A stretch of 52,415 bases of DNA, taken from positions 1 to 52,415 of the forward strand of contig JAFUCA010000011.1 of the NCBI GenBank assembly GCA_017459895.1, read 5' to 3'. This document shows, piece after piece, positions 17,144 to 26,017 of this stretch (the first letter of the stretch is position 1; every line of letters begins with the position of its first letter). The stretch is from Bacillota bacterium (lineage in GTDB: Bacteria > Bacillota > Clostridia > Peptostreptococcales > Anaerovoracaceae). The translations under genes were made by a program, and so were the position numbers. A model generated the notes under the pieces. It searched no databases and was not told where the DNA came from. It saw only the letters and a program-made list of their open reading frames with translations.

Positions 17144-17194
17144 TGACTTCACTTCCCGTGACGCATCCCGTATAATCGGTCGTACGTGAAGTCA
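17144..17194 (+). promoter_or_regulatory. Promoter bracketed by a 9-bp inverted repeat
   Basis: TTCACT (17148-17153), 17 bases, TATAAT (17171-17176) is a good promoter for the small gene at 17208. TGACTTCAC (17144-17152) and GTGAAGTCA (17186-17194) form a perfect inverted repeat across it, overlapping the -35 box and the start region. A repressor bridging both arms would block it. Confidence 0.65.
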
Positions 17195-17207
17195 GGAGGT
17201 ACAACAG

Positions 17208-17324
17208 ATGAGTGAAATCATAGGCAATCTGACCGTGGGCGTGGTCATCGTTTTCTGCGCTGTGTCGGCGTTTCTAATCCTCTGGCCGGGGAAGAGTTCC
17301 GGCGGAAGAAAGAAAAAAGATTAA
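17208..17324 (+). CDS. Small single-pass membrane protein (38 aa)
   Basis: The frame encodes MSEIIGNLTVG, a hydrophobic stretch VVIVFCAVSAFLILW (~12-26) and a Lys/Arg tail GRKKKD. One membrane helix with a positive, cytoplasmic C-terminal tail is the likely topology. AGGAGGT lies seven bases before the ATG, a good promoter lies at 17148-17176 and a GC-rich hairpin follows, so it looks like a complete monocistronic gene. It recalls FeoB-associated small membrane proteins but lacks their Cys pairs, so no function is assigned. Confidence 0.65.
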   Translation: MSEIIGNLTVGVVIVFCAVSAFLILWPGKSSGGRKKKD

Positions 17325-17354
17325 GCATTCGGATGCTTTGCCCGGGAAGAGCCC

Positions 17355-17400
17355 GAGAGCCCTGCTGCCGCTGCTGTGAGCGTGCCGCGGGGCTCTCTTT
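17355..17400 (+). terminator. Hairpin terminator after the small membrane protein
   Basis: GAGAGCCC (17355-17362) pairs with GGGCTCTC (17390-17397), with further internal pairing, and TTT follows. It lies 30 bases past the stop of the 38-residue gene. Confidence 0.55.
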
Positions 17401-17502
17401 CGCTTTCGCGCCCGGCGGTTCTGAGGAAAACATAGTGTCCCACAATTCATTTTGCTCTCTACGGAAGGGGCTTTCGATATTTTAGAGATTGAGAGTATAT
17501 CT

Positions 17503-17670
17503 GATCTCGAATATTCCTTCCGCAAAGTCTGGGCGTCTCCCTCCAATTCGAGATTTCGCCCTAAATGAAGGGTCAAAGTCTCGAATCAAGGTCGCCTTGA
17601 AACTGATATTCATAAAGTTAAGAAGGAATATTCGAGATCCATCTTTCTTTGGAAGCCGCAAATCTCGAAT
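17503..17670. repeat. MITE-like element with 18-bp inverted ends, TCTCGAAT word (copy 2)
   Basis: An 18-bp perfect inverted repeat (17503-17520 and 17622-17639) bounds a 137-bp unit. The 8-mer ATTCGAGA/TCTCGAAT occurs five times in alternating orientation, at about 17506, 17545, 17580, 17631 and 17663. No reading frame is convincing. The word is shared with 112-321, so the two are probably members of one palindromic family. It occupies most of the 17325-17758 gap. Confidence 0.7.
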
Positions 17671-17758
17671 GTTCGTTTCTGATGTTCTTGCGAAAAAGCC
17701 GGTACTGTCATCCGAAGCCGGTCTGTGATATCATAAAGGTACTCGAAAGGAGGTTCCT

Positions 17759-18697
17759 ATGAATATCGAACCGGCAGAGGGAAACCCGGATCGCCGGGCG
17801 CGGCAGATCTACGATCGATTCCTGATGCGCGCTTCCAGAGACGATGAGTTTCACGACTGGGCGGAATACCGGACCGCTCTGACGGACTTCATCCGGAAGA
17901 GCACGCCGGCCGGCGGCTCGCTTCTGATTCTTGGCGCCGGCAAGTGCAACGACCTGGATCTTGGGAGGCTGGCGGACCACTGCGGACGGATCACGCTGTC
18001 GGATTACCGGCCGGAGCTGGCGGAAGAAGCCTGGCGCCGGTACGGATTGTCCCCGTCGGAGCGGCTGGATTTCGCCGAATCGGATTATGTGGGGATCACG
18101 GACGAGGCGTATGTGGAATATACGAGGTTGCTGCTGGAGGTAATGCAAAGGCTGGAGGAAGGCGCAGGAGATAGCCTGCAGGAGGCGGCCGGTCCGCAGC
18201 TGCGCGCATTGCTGGATGGCATGGAGCGGATCTACCGGGACAACGAGACCTATGCGGTACGGCTGGGCGAGAAGGACTATGACAACGCGGTCGTCTGCGG
18301 GGTGCACAGCCAGTTGAACAATTCCTTCCGGGGGCTGTTTCAGTACGCTCAGAAGGATGCCGAGGACCGGCGGGGGAAGCTTCGGTTTGCGGAGGAGCTG
18401 AATGCCGCGGTTTTCGCGGCGAGCCGGGAGCACACGGGGCATCTGGTGCGCCGTTTTAACGAAGCGGTCTTCGCCGCCGTCCGGCAGGGAGTGGTCTACG
18501 GCTATGAGAAGAGCATCCTGTACACCCCGAAAGGGGAGCTCAGCCCTGTGATTGCTACGGTGGACGGAGCGAGACAGGCGGAAGAAGCCATTGCGGATGT
18601 TCCAGCAGAGTATGCGATGAACTGCCTGTGGCCCCTGTCCCGCAGGAGAGGCATCCGGTTCGAAATGTCCATCTGCTATCTGCCGGTGAACGGCTGA
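17759..18697 (+). CDS. Methyltransferase-like protein of unknown role
   Basis: 312 residues. SLLILGAGKCNDLDLGRLADHCGRITLSDYRPE (~53-85) looks like the SAM-binding strand-loop (ILGAGxCxD) and the acidic second-strand end of a class I methyltransferase. The rest, including a Leu/Glu-rich helix (~115-150) and CGVHSQLNNSFRGLFQYA (~180), I do not recognise. AAAGGAGG precedes the start. The purine permease begins 21 bases downstream on the same strand, so the two are probably co-transcribed. Substrate unknown. Confidence 0.65.
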   Translation: MNIEPAEGNPDRRARQIYDRFLMRASRDDEFHDWAEYRTALTDFIRKSTPAGGSLLILGAGKCNDLDLGRLADHCGRITLSDYRPELAEEAWRRYGLSPSERLDFAESDYVGITDEAYVEYTRLLLEVMQRLEEGAGDSLQEAAGPQLRALLDGMERIYRDNETYAVRLGEKDYDNAVVCGVHSQLNNSFRGLFQYAQKDAEDRRGKLRFAEELNAAVFAASREHTGHLVRRFNEAVFAAVRQGVVYGYEKSILYTPKGELSPVIATVDGARQAEEAIADVPAEYAMNCLWPLSRRRGIRFEMSICYLPVNG

Positions 18698-18717
18698 AGG
18701 AAGGAAACGAAAGAAGT

Positions 18718-20079
18718 ATGGAAAAACGATTCAAACTCAAAGAAAACAATACCAATGTGCGCACGGAGATCGCCGCCGGAATCACCACCTTCATGACCAT
18801 GGCGTACATCCTGGCAGTGAACCCCAGCATTCTCGGAGCGGCCGGAATGAATCCCAACGCCGTGCTCATCGCGACTTCCCTGGCCTCCGTGATCGGGTGC
18901 TTCTGCATGGGCCTGATGGCCAATCTTCCCTTCGCGCTGTCGGCAGGAATGGGCCTGAATGCGTATCTGGCCTATACCGTCGTCATGGGCATGGGCATCT
19001 CCTGGCACGTGGCGCTGCTGGCGGTGTTCTGCGAAGGATTGATCTTCATTCTGCTTTCGCTGACCAATGTCCGGGAGGCGATCTTCAATGCGATCCCGCT
19101 GCCCCTCAAGCGCGGCGTATCCGTCGGCATCGGTCTGTTCATCGCGTTCATCGGACTGCAGAACGCAGGGCTGTCGGTGGACTCCTCGACGCTGGTGACC
19201 ATCACCAGCTTTACCGAGAATTTCACGACTCACGGGATCTGCGCGCTGCTGGCGATCATCGGCGTCTTCGTTACGGCGATCATGTACATCCGCGGGGTCA
19301 AGGGCTCCATTCTGTTCGGGATCGTGATCACCTGGATCCTGGGGATGATCTGCCAGCTGATCGGCCTCTATGTTCCGGATCCGGAAAGCGGTGTCTACAG
19401 CCTGTTTCCGGCGGGGATCGTCAGCTTTGACTTGTCGGCGCTGGGGGATACCTTCGGAGAGTGCTTCCGGACGGACTTCCATAACGTAGGGATCTTTAAT
19501 TTTATCGTCGTTCTGTTCTCGTTCCTCTTTGTGGATATGTTCGACACCATCGGCACGCTGATCGGCGTCAGCTCCAAGGCCGGCATGCTGGATGAGAACG
19601 GGCGGCTGCCCGCGATCCGTCCGGCGCTGCTTTCGGATGCCATTGCCACCACCTGCGGCGCGATCCTGGGAACCTCCACAACGACCACCTTCGTGGAATC
19701 CTCGGCAGGGGTTGCCGTCGGCGGACGCACCGGTCTGACCGCGATCACGACGGGGATCCTCTTCCTTCTGTCCTGTCTGTTCTCCCCGCTGTTTACCGCC
19801 ATTCCGGCTTTCGCGACGGCACCGGCGCTGATCATGGTGGGATTTCTGATGTTCGAGGGGATCCGGGATCTGAGGTTCGAGCCGGACAACATGACGGATA
19901 CCCTGCCCGCGTATCTGTGCATCATCGCGATGCCGCTGTTCTACAGCATCTCCGAGGGGATCTCCATCGGCTGCATCTCCTACGTCGTGATCAATCTGCT
20001 GTGCGGACGGCGGGAAAAGATCACCATCCTCATGTATGTGCTGGCGGCTCTGTTCGTCTGCAAGTACATCTTCCTGTAG
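18718..20079 (+). CDS. NCS2 purine permease (AzgA/PbuG type)
   Basis: 453 residues with 12 to 14 membrane segments. The opening NVRTEIAAGITTFMTMAYILAVNPSIL, the ALSAGMGLNAYLAYTVV segment (~75-95) and GTSTTTTFVESSAGVAVGGRTGLTA (~315-340) are hallmarks of the hypoxanthine/guanine/adenine permeases. It should import purine bases by proton symport. ATG 18718 is chosen because homology begins there; AAGGAAACG precedes it. Downstream DNA carries the tail of a Crp-like pseudogene on the other strand. No purine riboswitch is visible upstream. Confidence 0.9.
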   Translation: MEKRFKLKENNTNVRTEIAAGITTFMTMAYILAVNPSILGAAGMNPNAVLIATSLASVIGCFCMGLMANLPFALSAGMGLNAYLAYTVVMGMGISWHVALLAVFCEGLIFILLSLTNVREAIFNAIPLPLKRGVSVGIGLFIAFIGLQNAGLSVDSSTLVTITSFTENFTTHGICALLAIIGVFVTAIMYIRGVKGSILFGIVITWILGMICQLIGLYVPDPESGVYSLFPAGIVSFDLSALGDTFGECFRTDFHNVGIFNFIVVLFSFLFVDMFDTIGTLIGVSSKAGMLDENGRLPAIRPALLSDAIATTCGAILGTSTTTTFVESSAGVAVGGRTGLTAITTGILFLLSCLFSPLFTAIPAFATAPALIMVGFLMFEGIRDLRFEPDNMTDTLPAYLCIIAMPLFYSISEGISIGCISYVVINLLCGRREKITILMYVLAALFVCKYIFL

Positions 20080-20461
20080 TCGGCTCAGCGGCATTGCTCA
20101 TCAGGCGGTGGTGAAAGGAGCAGCTGAACCAGCAGGGGGAGAACATCATATGCCGGTCCATGCGAAGGATGAGACAGGGCTCCCGGGCGCTGAGCATTAC
20201 CGGAGCATCAAACAGCAGCAGGCTGTTCGGACCGAAGTCCGCAGCGCTGCTGTTTTCATGTGAAGCGCTTTCGGCGGCAATGCTCCCATCCGCGGCGGTG
20301 CACCGCCCGTCCAGGACGAGGCCGGCGCTCTCCGGTCCCCAGGGCAGGGTCTGCCCCGGCTGCAGCGCGGCAAGGCGGGCGTTGATGCAGGGCAGGAGCA
20401 TCTGCTGATCCTTGGGGGAGATGCCCTGAAACAGATGATATTCATTCAGTGAAGCGTACAT
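20030..20461 (-). pseudogene. Truncated Crp/Fnr-type regulator (sensor domain only)
   Basis: Translation from ATG 20461 gives YHLFQGISPKDQQMLLPCINARLAALQPGQTLPW ... AGLVLDGRC, the opening of a cyclic-nucleotide-binding-type Crp/Fnr domain. It continues to MFSPCWFSCSFHHRLMSN (~103-120), the segment that normally leads into the dimer helix. It then runs into about 25 unrelated residues antisense to the permease and stops at 143 residues. The whole DNA-binding half is missing (normal length ~220). The start overlaps the esterase stop in TAATG, so coupling to the operon was once functional. Confidence 0.6.
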
Positions 20462-21057
20462 TATCTTAGGATCCTTTCCAGCTGGGGGAGCATGATGGCG
20501 GCGATCTCGGCGTGGCCGGCCTCCGACAGGTGCAGGCCGTCCAGGTAGAGGGATCTTCCGGTCTGTAGATCCCCGGGATCCGCCAGCCTTTGCATCATGG
20601 GGGCGAAGAGGTCCAGGCGGTTGCAGAGAAAGGCCTCCGAAAAACCCTTGCTCCATTCGTTCAGCGAAGCAAGCTGCTCGTTCAGGCGGCGAAAATCGCA
20701 CACCGGCTGCCACAGAGGAGAGATCATCTCCGGGACGCAGGGGATGGGCGTTGCGATGACAGGTTTGATCCCGTGGTGGAACAGCTGGTGGATCATCGCC
20801 ATGAAATTGTTCTTGACGATGTCCGTGCTGCCGCAGCAGATGAGATCGTTCGCCCCGCCGATGAGCAGCGCCCGGTCCGGCCGTTCCCCCACGCAGTCCG
20901 GGAGCAGGCGGCAGAGCATGCCGGAGGTTGTGTCCCCGCTGATGCCGCGGTTTAAGATGTCCGCAGAGGTTTGCTCCTGCAGCAGGGAGGTCCAGCGCCG
21001 GCCGGGATCCACCATGGGACCGACCGTGAAGCTGTCTCCGAGACAGACCAGTTTCAT
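20461..21057 (-). CDS. SGNH/GDSL-type esterase
   Basis: 198 residues. Block I is GDSFTVG (Ser ~8), block II Gly is in NRGISGDTTSGM (~38), block III is GGANDLI (~67), and the late D-x-x-H is DGLHLSE (~173-176). All four SGNH elements are present. It has no signal peptide, so it is likely cytosolic and removes acyl groups from a small substrate. AAAGGAG precedes the start, 13 bases after the AEC transporter. It is the second gene of a sigma-54-driven unit AEC-esterase-(Crp fragment). Confidence 0.85.
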   Translation of the reverse strand: MKLVCLGDSFTVGPMVDPGRRWTSLLQEQTSADILNRGISGDTTSGMLCRLLPDCVGERPDRALLIGGANDLICCGSTDIVKNNFMAMIHQLFHHGIKPVIATPIPCVPEMISPLWQPVCDFRRLNEQLASLNEWSKGFSEAFLCNRLDLFAPMMQRLADPGDLQTGRSLYLDGLHLSEAGHAEIAAIMLPQLERILR

Positions 21058-21070
21058 AAACAGACTCCTT

Positions 21071-22030
21071 TCACAGCAAAATGCTGGCGTAGATCGGGAT
21101 GGTGACCAGACTGATCAGCGTGGACAGGCTGACCAGATTGGAAGCGTATTCCCCCTCCAGATCGTAGTATTCACTGAGGATCGCGGTCTGGGCGTGGCAG
21201 GGAAGGGCGGCGGTCAGAATGAAGACCTTGAGGGGCAGGCCGCTGACGGCAACCAGACCCAGATGCCCCAGCAGAGAGAAGGCGCCCCAGATGATCAGCG
21301 GATGCAGGACGAATTTGCCGAACATGATGACGATCTGATCCGCCGTGATCCGCTGCAGTCCCCGGGAGAAGGTCTTGGCCAGATTCGAGCCGATGACCAG
21401 AAGCGAGAGCGGCACGCAGATATCGCCGAGGTACTCCAGGGAGGTCTCCAGAATGGTGGGCAGATGCAGGCCGAAGGCCGCCAGGGCGCAGCCGATGAGA
21501 CAGCCGATCAGACCGGGGCTGAAGACCTTTTTCCAGGAAAAGGCGCGGCCGCCTGCATTGGCGCGCTCCCCGGTGTCCGCAGCCTTTGCGAGAGTGTAGG
21601 CGCCCAGGCTCCAGAACATGACGATGGTGACGAGATAAAACGTGAACAGATAGGGCAGTCCGTCGTGGCCGAAGACGATGCGGTTGATGGGCAGCCCGAT
21701 GAACATCGTATTATTAAAGGTAAAGGTCGTGATGAAGACGGCCTTTTTTTTATGGGGCAGGCGCATCAGGCGCGCCAGCAGGATCCCGATGCCGTGCATG
21801 AGAAAGATCGTGGCGGCGATGATCAGCAGGTTCCAGACGGCGGCCTGCAGCATCTCCGGCGTGAAGCGGTTCTCGATGCTGACGATGGCCAGGGACGGCG
21901 CGGCGATCCGCACGACAGTCGTCGAGAACACCTTGTTGGTATTGTCCGGCCAGAGACTTCGGTTCGTGAAGATGAAGCCGACGGCCAGGATCACGAAAAC
22001 AGTACAGACACTGATGATTCCATTGAGCAT
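21071..22030 (-). CDS. AEC family transporter (auxin-efflux-carrier-like)
   Basis: 319 residues with about ten hydrophobic segments in two halves. FNNTMFIGLPINRIVFG (~105-122) and the later PCHAQTAILSEYYD (~275-290) are the broken-helix regions typical of the AEC/BASS-like fold. These carriers move small organic anions such as malate or other carboxylates. GGAGGAAC precedes the start. Its promoter is a sigma-54 site at 22092-22110, divergent from the AcoR-like activator gene. The activator may therefore control this transporter and the esterase as well as the cluster at 24743. Confidence 0.85.
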   Translation of the reverse strand: MLNGIISVCTVFVILAVGFIFTNRSLWPDNTNKVFSTTVVRIAAPSLAIVSIENRFTPEMLQAAVWNLLIIAATIFLMHGIGILLARLMRLPHKKKAVFITTFTFNNTMFIGLPINRIVFGHDGLPYLFTFYLVTIVMFWSLGAYTLAKAADTGERANAGGRAFSWKKVFSPGLIGCLIGCALAAFGLHLPTILETSLEYLGDICVPLSLLVIGSNLAKTFSRGLQRITADQIVIMFGKFVLHPLIIWGAFSLLGHLGLVAVSGLPLKVFILTAALPCHAQTAILSEYYDLEGEYASNLVSLSTLISLVTIPIYASILL

Positions 22031-22091
22031 GTTTCGTTCCTCCGGTCCGGCCCCGGGGGGCCTCCAATGAATGCATATATAATAAGGTATA

Positions 22092-22110
22092 GTGCAAAGG
22101 CTGTGCCACC
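22092..22110 (-). promoter_or_regulatory. Sigma-54 promoter of the AEC-esterase operon
   Basis: On the minus strand GGTGGCACAGCCTTTGCAC has GG, 10 bases, GC, with the near-consensus TGGCAC and TTGCA boxes. The -12 part coincides with one copy of the dispersed GCAAAGGCTG word. It lies about 65 bases upstream of the AEC start. Confidence 0.85.
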
Positions 22111-22170
22111 GTGAGAAAAACCAGTAATTTCATGTGACAGCGCGCATCGGGCGCGGATAGGAACCTATAT

Positions 22171-22213
22171 GGCACGTGCCTGGAATGTGTCTGCCGCGTG
22201 CCATACATGTGTC
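22171..22213. promoter_or_regulatory. Likely enhancer sites of the AcoR-like activator
   Basis: GGCACGTGCC (22171-22180) is a perfect palindrome, followed by TGTGTC (22186), GCGTGCCA (22196) and TGTGTCA (22208) half-sites. They lie 65-105 bases upstream of the sigma-54 boxes at 22094-22107. The same TGRCAC/GTGYCA half-sites precede the sigma-54 promoters at 24661 and 37930. The remainder of 22031-22451 holds no gene. Confidence 0.5.
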
Positions 22214-22451
22214 ATTGACCCGTCGGGAACGGCTGCCGCATAATATTGGGAACAGGAGCCTACGCGAAGAATGCGTGGAAAATGCACGAAAAATGTGCCA
22301 GGACTGCGAACCGGCAGGATTGGCATACAGATTGCGTCTCATAATATGCAGGATTATAATGGGAACCAGTACAGAGCACCCGGGAATGGCAGACGGAATG
22401 TACAGGATAAGAAGCTATTCATCGCTGTATGGCAGGAGGGAGATGATTACC

Positions 22452-24470
22452 ATGAGTGAGCCTGCAGGTGCAGGAATCACAACGGTAGAGCGTTTGTGGG
22501 ATGAACACATTCTCCGCAGACGTACCATGAGAGATTGCCCGGAGCATTTTTCGAAGGATATATGGGAGTCCTGGCGCAGATCCCGGGATTACGGAGTCGA
22601 TCCTCATAACCGGCAGGATTTCCGCGTGGATCCGGGGGCCTACGACCGGGCGATGGAGAAGAACCGGGAACTGGTGGATGTGACCACAAACTATGTGCTG
22701 CGCCTCTACCGGCATATGATCGGGACCAACCATATCTTTCAGCTGGTGAGCCCCGACGGATTCATTCTCAAGACCATTACCGCTGACCGCAAGATTCTGG
22801 ATATCATCAATCGGGAGGGACTGTCCCTTCTGGAGGGCTCCGTTGTCACGGAAGAAGTGATCGGAACCAACAGCTCCGGACTCTGTCTGTACCTGCAGCG
22901 ACCGGCAGAGGTTCGGGGCGCGGAGCACTATCAGAAGGAGAATCATCTGTTTTGCTGCATATCCGCGCCGATCTTTGACGGGGATACGATGATCGGATGT
23001 CTGACCCTGATGTGTCCGAGGGAAGACGACCAGGCGTTCTCCGGCGGTCTGATCCGGTCCGTTGTCGAGGGGATCCAGAGCGAGATCCAGATGCGAAAGA
23101 CCAATCAGGAGATCTCCCTGACCAACCATCTGATGGACATAATCCTCCAGTCACAGCAGGACGGGATACTTCTTCTGGACCGCACTTATCATATCCGGTA
23201 CCACAACGAACAGGTGATCCGGTATCTGCAGCTGGAGGAATATGACATTGACGGGCGTCATCTGCTGGAACTGGTGGATCCGAAATCCCTTCCGGAGCAG
23301 ATTCGATCGCAGAAACAGGGGTTCCCGCAGATGCCGCTGACCATCATTAATAATGTCGGGAAGAGATGCGATCTGACCGTGCAGATGAGCCGGAGCACTT
23401 TCGAGGACGGGGAGCAGGTCTACAGCGTCAGTCTGAAACCGCTGCGGGAGTCATTCTCTCTGATCAACACCGTCAGCGGATCCCACGCAGCCTTCACCTT
23501 CTCGTCGATGGTACGCACATCCGGGATCATGGTCAAGGCCATCGATCAGGGAATTCAGGCGGCGGCCTCGGATTCCACCGTGCTGATCCAGGGAGAAAGC
23601 GGTACCGGTAAGGAATTAATGGCTCAGGCGATCCACAATGCCAGTTCCCGGGCCGGAGGGCCTTTTATCGCCCTCAACTGCGGCGCGATTCCCAGAGAGC
23701 TGATCGCAAGCGAACTCTTCGGGTATGAAGCAGGGGCGTTCACCGGTGCCAGCAAACAGGGCTCCCCGGGCAAGTTCGAGCTGGCGGATGGGGGGACGAT
23801 CTTTCTGGACGAGATCGGCGATATGTCCTTCAATCTGCAGGTGACGCTGCTTCGGGTGCTCCAGAACATGGAGGTGCAAAGGCTGGGCAGCAAGCGGACC
23901 AGAACCATAGATGTCCGGGTGATCGCGGCCACCAATCGGGACCTGAAACAGGCCATCCGGGATCATACGTTCCGGGAGGACCTGTACTACCGGCTGAACG
24001 TGCTCAATATCTCCATTCCTCCTCTCAGGTCCAGACGGGAGGATATCCGGGCGCTGACCAGGCACTTCATCACGATGTACAACGGCTCCCTGCAAAAGTC
24101 GGTTCATGATGTCACCGAGGAGGCCATGAGGCATCTGTTATCTTATTCCTGGCCGGGCAATGTCCGGGAGCTGGAGAATACCATCGAGAGGGCGATCAAT
24201 TTTTCTACGTCGGACCGGATCACCGCAGAGGATCTGCCGGAGCATATAGTATATGGAGAAATCACTGAGCCGGCCAGTTCTTTTCCCTCGGAGAAAAGCG
24301 CTGCTGCATCCGCTGCTCCGGCTGGGGAATACGCCTCCCTTGTCCAGCTTTTGCATGAGCACGGAGGGAATGTGAAGAAGATCGCGGAGGTGACGGACAT
24401 TCCCCTCAGCACCCTGTATGGGAAACTGACCCGCTATCGCCTGCGAGCCAAAGACTACAAGAAATTATAA
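22452..24470 (+). CDS. AcoR-like sigma-54-dependent activator
   Basis: 672 residues. The N-terminus ([38 protein letters not shown]) and a GAF-type sensory domain (~60-215) match AcoR-type regulators; a PAS-like segment follows (~225-330). The AAA+ core has GESGTGKE (~385), [10 protein letters not shown] (~430) and [12 protein letters not shown] (~450). The C-terminal Fis HTH ends [24 protein letters not shown]. Start 22452 has GGGAG nine bases upstream; ATG 22443 is the alternative. It lies between two sigma-54 promoters (22092 minus, 24661 plus) and probably controls both. Confidence 0.9.
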   Translation: MSEPAGAGITTVERLWDEHILRRRTMRDCPEHFSKDIWESWRRSRDYGVDPHNRQDFRVDPGAYDRAMEKNRELVDVTTNYVLRLYRHMIGTNHIFQLVSPDGFILKTITADRKILDIINREGLSLLEGSVVTEEVIGTNSSGLCLYLQRPAEVRGAEHYQKENHLFCCISAPIFDGDTMIGCLTLMCPREDDQAFSGGLIRSVVEGIQSEIQMRKTNQEISLTNHLMDIILQSQQDGILLLDRTYHIRYHNEQVIRYLQLEEYDIDGRHLLELVDPKSLPEQIRSQKQGFPQMPLTIINNVGKRCDLTVQMSRSTFEDGEQVYSVSLKPLRESFSLINTVSGSHAAFTFSSMVRTSGIMVKAIDQGIQAAASDSTVLIQGESGTGKELMAQAIHNASSRAGGPFIALNCGAIPRELIASELFGYEAGAFTGASKQGSPGKFELADGGTIFLDEIGDMSFNLQVTLLRVLQNMEVQRLGSKRTRTIDVRVIAATNRDLKQAIRDHTFREDLYYRLNVLNISIPPLRSRREDIRALTRHFITMYNGSLQKSVHDVTEEAMRHLLSYSWPGNVRELENTIERAINFSTSDRITAEDLPEHIVYGEITEPASSFPSEKSAAASAAPAGEYASLVQLLHEHGGNVKKIAEVTDIPLSTLYGKLTRYRLRAKDYKKL

Positions 24471-24537
24471 TCTCAGAAATTCTTGGAAATTCTCGTAAAT
24501 TCCAAGAAGATCCGGGAAGCGACCGGAATCGGGAAAC

Positions 24538-24577
24538 GAATGGATGAAAACAAAAGCATTTCGTCCATTCTTTTTTT
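24538..24577 (+). terminator. Rho-independent terminator after the AcoR-like gene
   Basis: GAATGGATGAAA (24538-24549) pairs with TTTCGTCCATTC (24559-24570) and is followed by seven T. A second, weaker hairpin, TTCTTGGAA/TTCCAAGAA (24480-24488, 24500-24508), lies closer to the stop. Confidence 0.85.
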
Positions 24578-24660
24578 GCGCGTCAGAACGTGATGATTTC
24601 AATGGGTTTGCCGTTTGTCACAATCAATGTGCCACGAAAAAACCCGGGGAGACACGAAGC

Positions 24661-24676
24661 TGGCACACGCCTTGCG
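24661..24676 (+). promoter_or_regulatory. Sigma-54 promoter of the M24-dehydrogenase cluster
   Basis: TGGCACACGCCTTGCG has GG (24662-24663), 10 bases, GC (24674-24675), a near-perfect -24/-12 element. TTGTCAC (24615), ATGTGCCA (24627) and GACAC (24651) half-sites upstream resemble the enhancer words near 22171 and 37783. It starts about 80 bases before the M24 gene. Confidence 0.88.
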
Positions 24677-24742
24677 ATTATCTATGGGCAATCCAATCGG
24701 AGAACGAATATTTCACAGTGAAGAGAAGAAAGGAGAACTGAT

Positions 24743-25981
24743 ATGCCACACGGAGGATTTCAGGGAATCGACTGGGAATCGAACATCGATTACGCGCGAA
24801 TGAAGAGAGAGAGACTGGCCAGAGCCAAGGCCAGCCTGAAAGAGAAGGGACTCTCCGCCATCATCTGCTTCGACTTTGACAACATCCGCTACATCACCGG
24901 TACCCACATCGGCGAGTGGAACAGAGACAAGATGAACCGTTACTGCATCCTCATCGACGGCGTCGACGATCCGTTCCTCTTCGACGGAGCGGCTCCGTCC
25001 AAGAGAAAGAGAGTCGACTGGATCCCGGCGGATCACATCATGCCGGCGGTAGGATCCATGAGAGGCGGCATTCCCAAGGAAGCCGGCATGGTGGAGATCG
25101 TCATTGAGGACATCGTGAAGTACCTCAAGGAGTACGGAGCGGACAAGGGCAAGGTCGGCATGGACATCACCGAGATCCCTCTGATCCGGGGCCTGGAGGA
25201 GAAGGGCATCGAGATCGTGGACGGACAGGAGTGCATGGTGGACGCCCGTATCATCAAGACCGAGGATGAGATCCAGCTTCTGAAGCAGTCTGCGGCGATG
25301 GTGGACGCGGTCTACTACGATGTAGCGAAGGCGATCCGTCCGGGCGTTCTGGAGAACGAGCTGGTGGCGCTGGCCAACCAGAAATTGTTCAACTGGGGCG
25401 CAGAGAGAGTCATGTTCGTGAACTCCATTTCCGGAGAGAGAGGAAATCCCCACTCCCATACCTTCTCGAACAGAATGGTACGGCCGGGCGAGATCATCTA
25501 CATGGACATCGGCAACTGCGTGAACGGATACATGACCTGCTACTACAGAACCTTCTGCTGCGGCGTACCGAACGCAGACCAGAGAAAAGCGTATGAGAAG
25601 GCCCACAAGTGGCTGTTCGATGCGGTAGCGCAGATCAAGGACGGAGCGAGCACCGCGGACGTAGCGGCAGTATGGCCGACAGCACAGGAGCTGGGCTTCA
25701 ACAACGAGCAGGAAGCCTTTATGCTGCAGTTCGCCCACGGCATCGGCCTGGGACTGTGGGAGAAGCCGGTCATCTCAAGACTGTTCTCACTGGATCACCC
25801 GTTCACACTGAAGGAAGGCATGACCTTCGCCATCGAGACCTGGTGCCCGTCGGAGGACGGTTCGGGATCTGCGAGAATCGAAGAAGAAGTCGTCGTTCGC
25901 AAGGATGGCGCGGAGCTGATCACGAAGTTCCCGTCGGCTGAGATGACCAGCTGCGGACTTCCGGGATGCCAGTTCCTGTAA
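24743..25981 (+). CDS. M24 (pita-bread fold) hydrolase, creatinase/Xaa-Pro dipeptidase-like
   Basis: 412 residues. An N-terminal creatinase-type domain (~15-160: GLSAIICFDFDNIRYITGTHIGEW) precedes the M24 catalytic domain (~170-400). Metal-site equivalents seen are Asp in YMDIGN (~257), His in FAHGIGLG (~334), Glu in FAIETW (~365) and Glu in ARIEEEV (~380). The second Asp, eleven residues after the first, is Cys (YMTCYYRTF), so a normal two-metal peptidase site is unlikely. Metal-independent or specialised C-N (or other) hydrolases of the family, such as creatinase or ectoine hydrolase, lack parts of this site. The substrate is unknown. AGGAG precedes the start. Confidence 0.8.
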   Translation: MPHGGFQGIDWESNIDYARMKRERLARAKASLKEKGLSAIICFDFDNIRYITGTHIGEWNRDKMNRYCILIDGVDDPFLFDGAAPSKRKRVDWIPADHIMPAVGSMRGGIPKEAGMVEIVIEDIVKYLKEYGADKGKVGMDITEIPLIRGLEEKGIEIVDGQECMVDARIIKTEDEIQLLKQSAAMVDAVYYDVAKAIRPGVLENELVALANQKLFNWGAERVMFVNSISGERGNPHSHTFSNRMVRPGEIIYMDIGNCVNGYMTCYYRTFCCGVPNADQRKAYEKAHKWLFDAVAQIKDGASTADVAAVWPTAQELGFNNEQEAFMLQFAHGIGLGLWEKPVISRLFSLDHPFTLKEGMTFAIETWCPSEDGSGSARIEEEVVVRKDGAELITKFPSAEMTSCGLPGCQFL

Positions 25982-26017
25982 ACAGATCATAAAACCATAA
26001 GAAAGGAAATCAACATT

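Noticed and set aside
17503-17728. Small coding frame within the TCTCGAAT element
   Set aside because: No ribosome site, and the sequence is explained by inverted repeats.
18676-20094. A 472-codon minus-strand frame
   Set aside because: Antisense to the purine permease; highly charged composition is the complement of membrane-helix codons.
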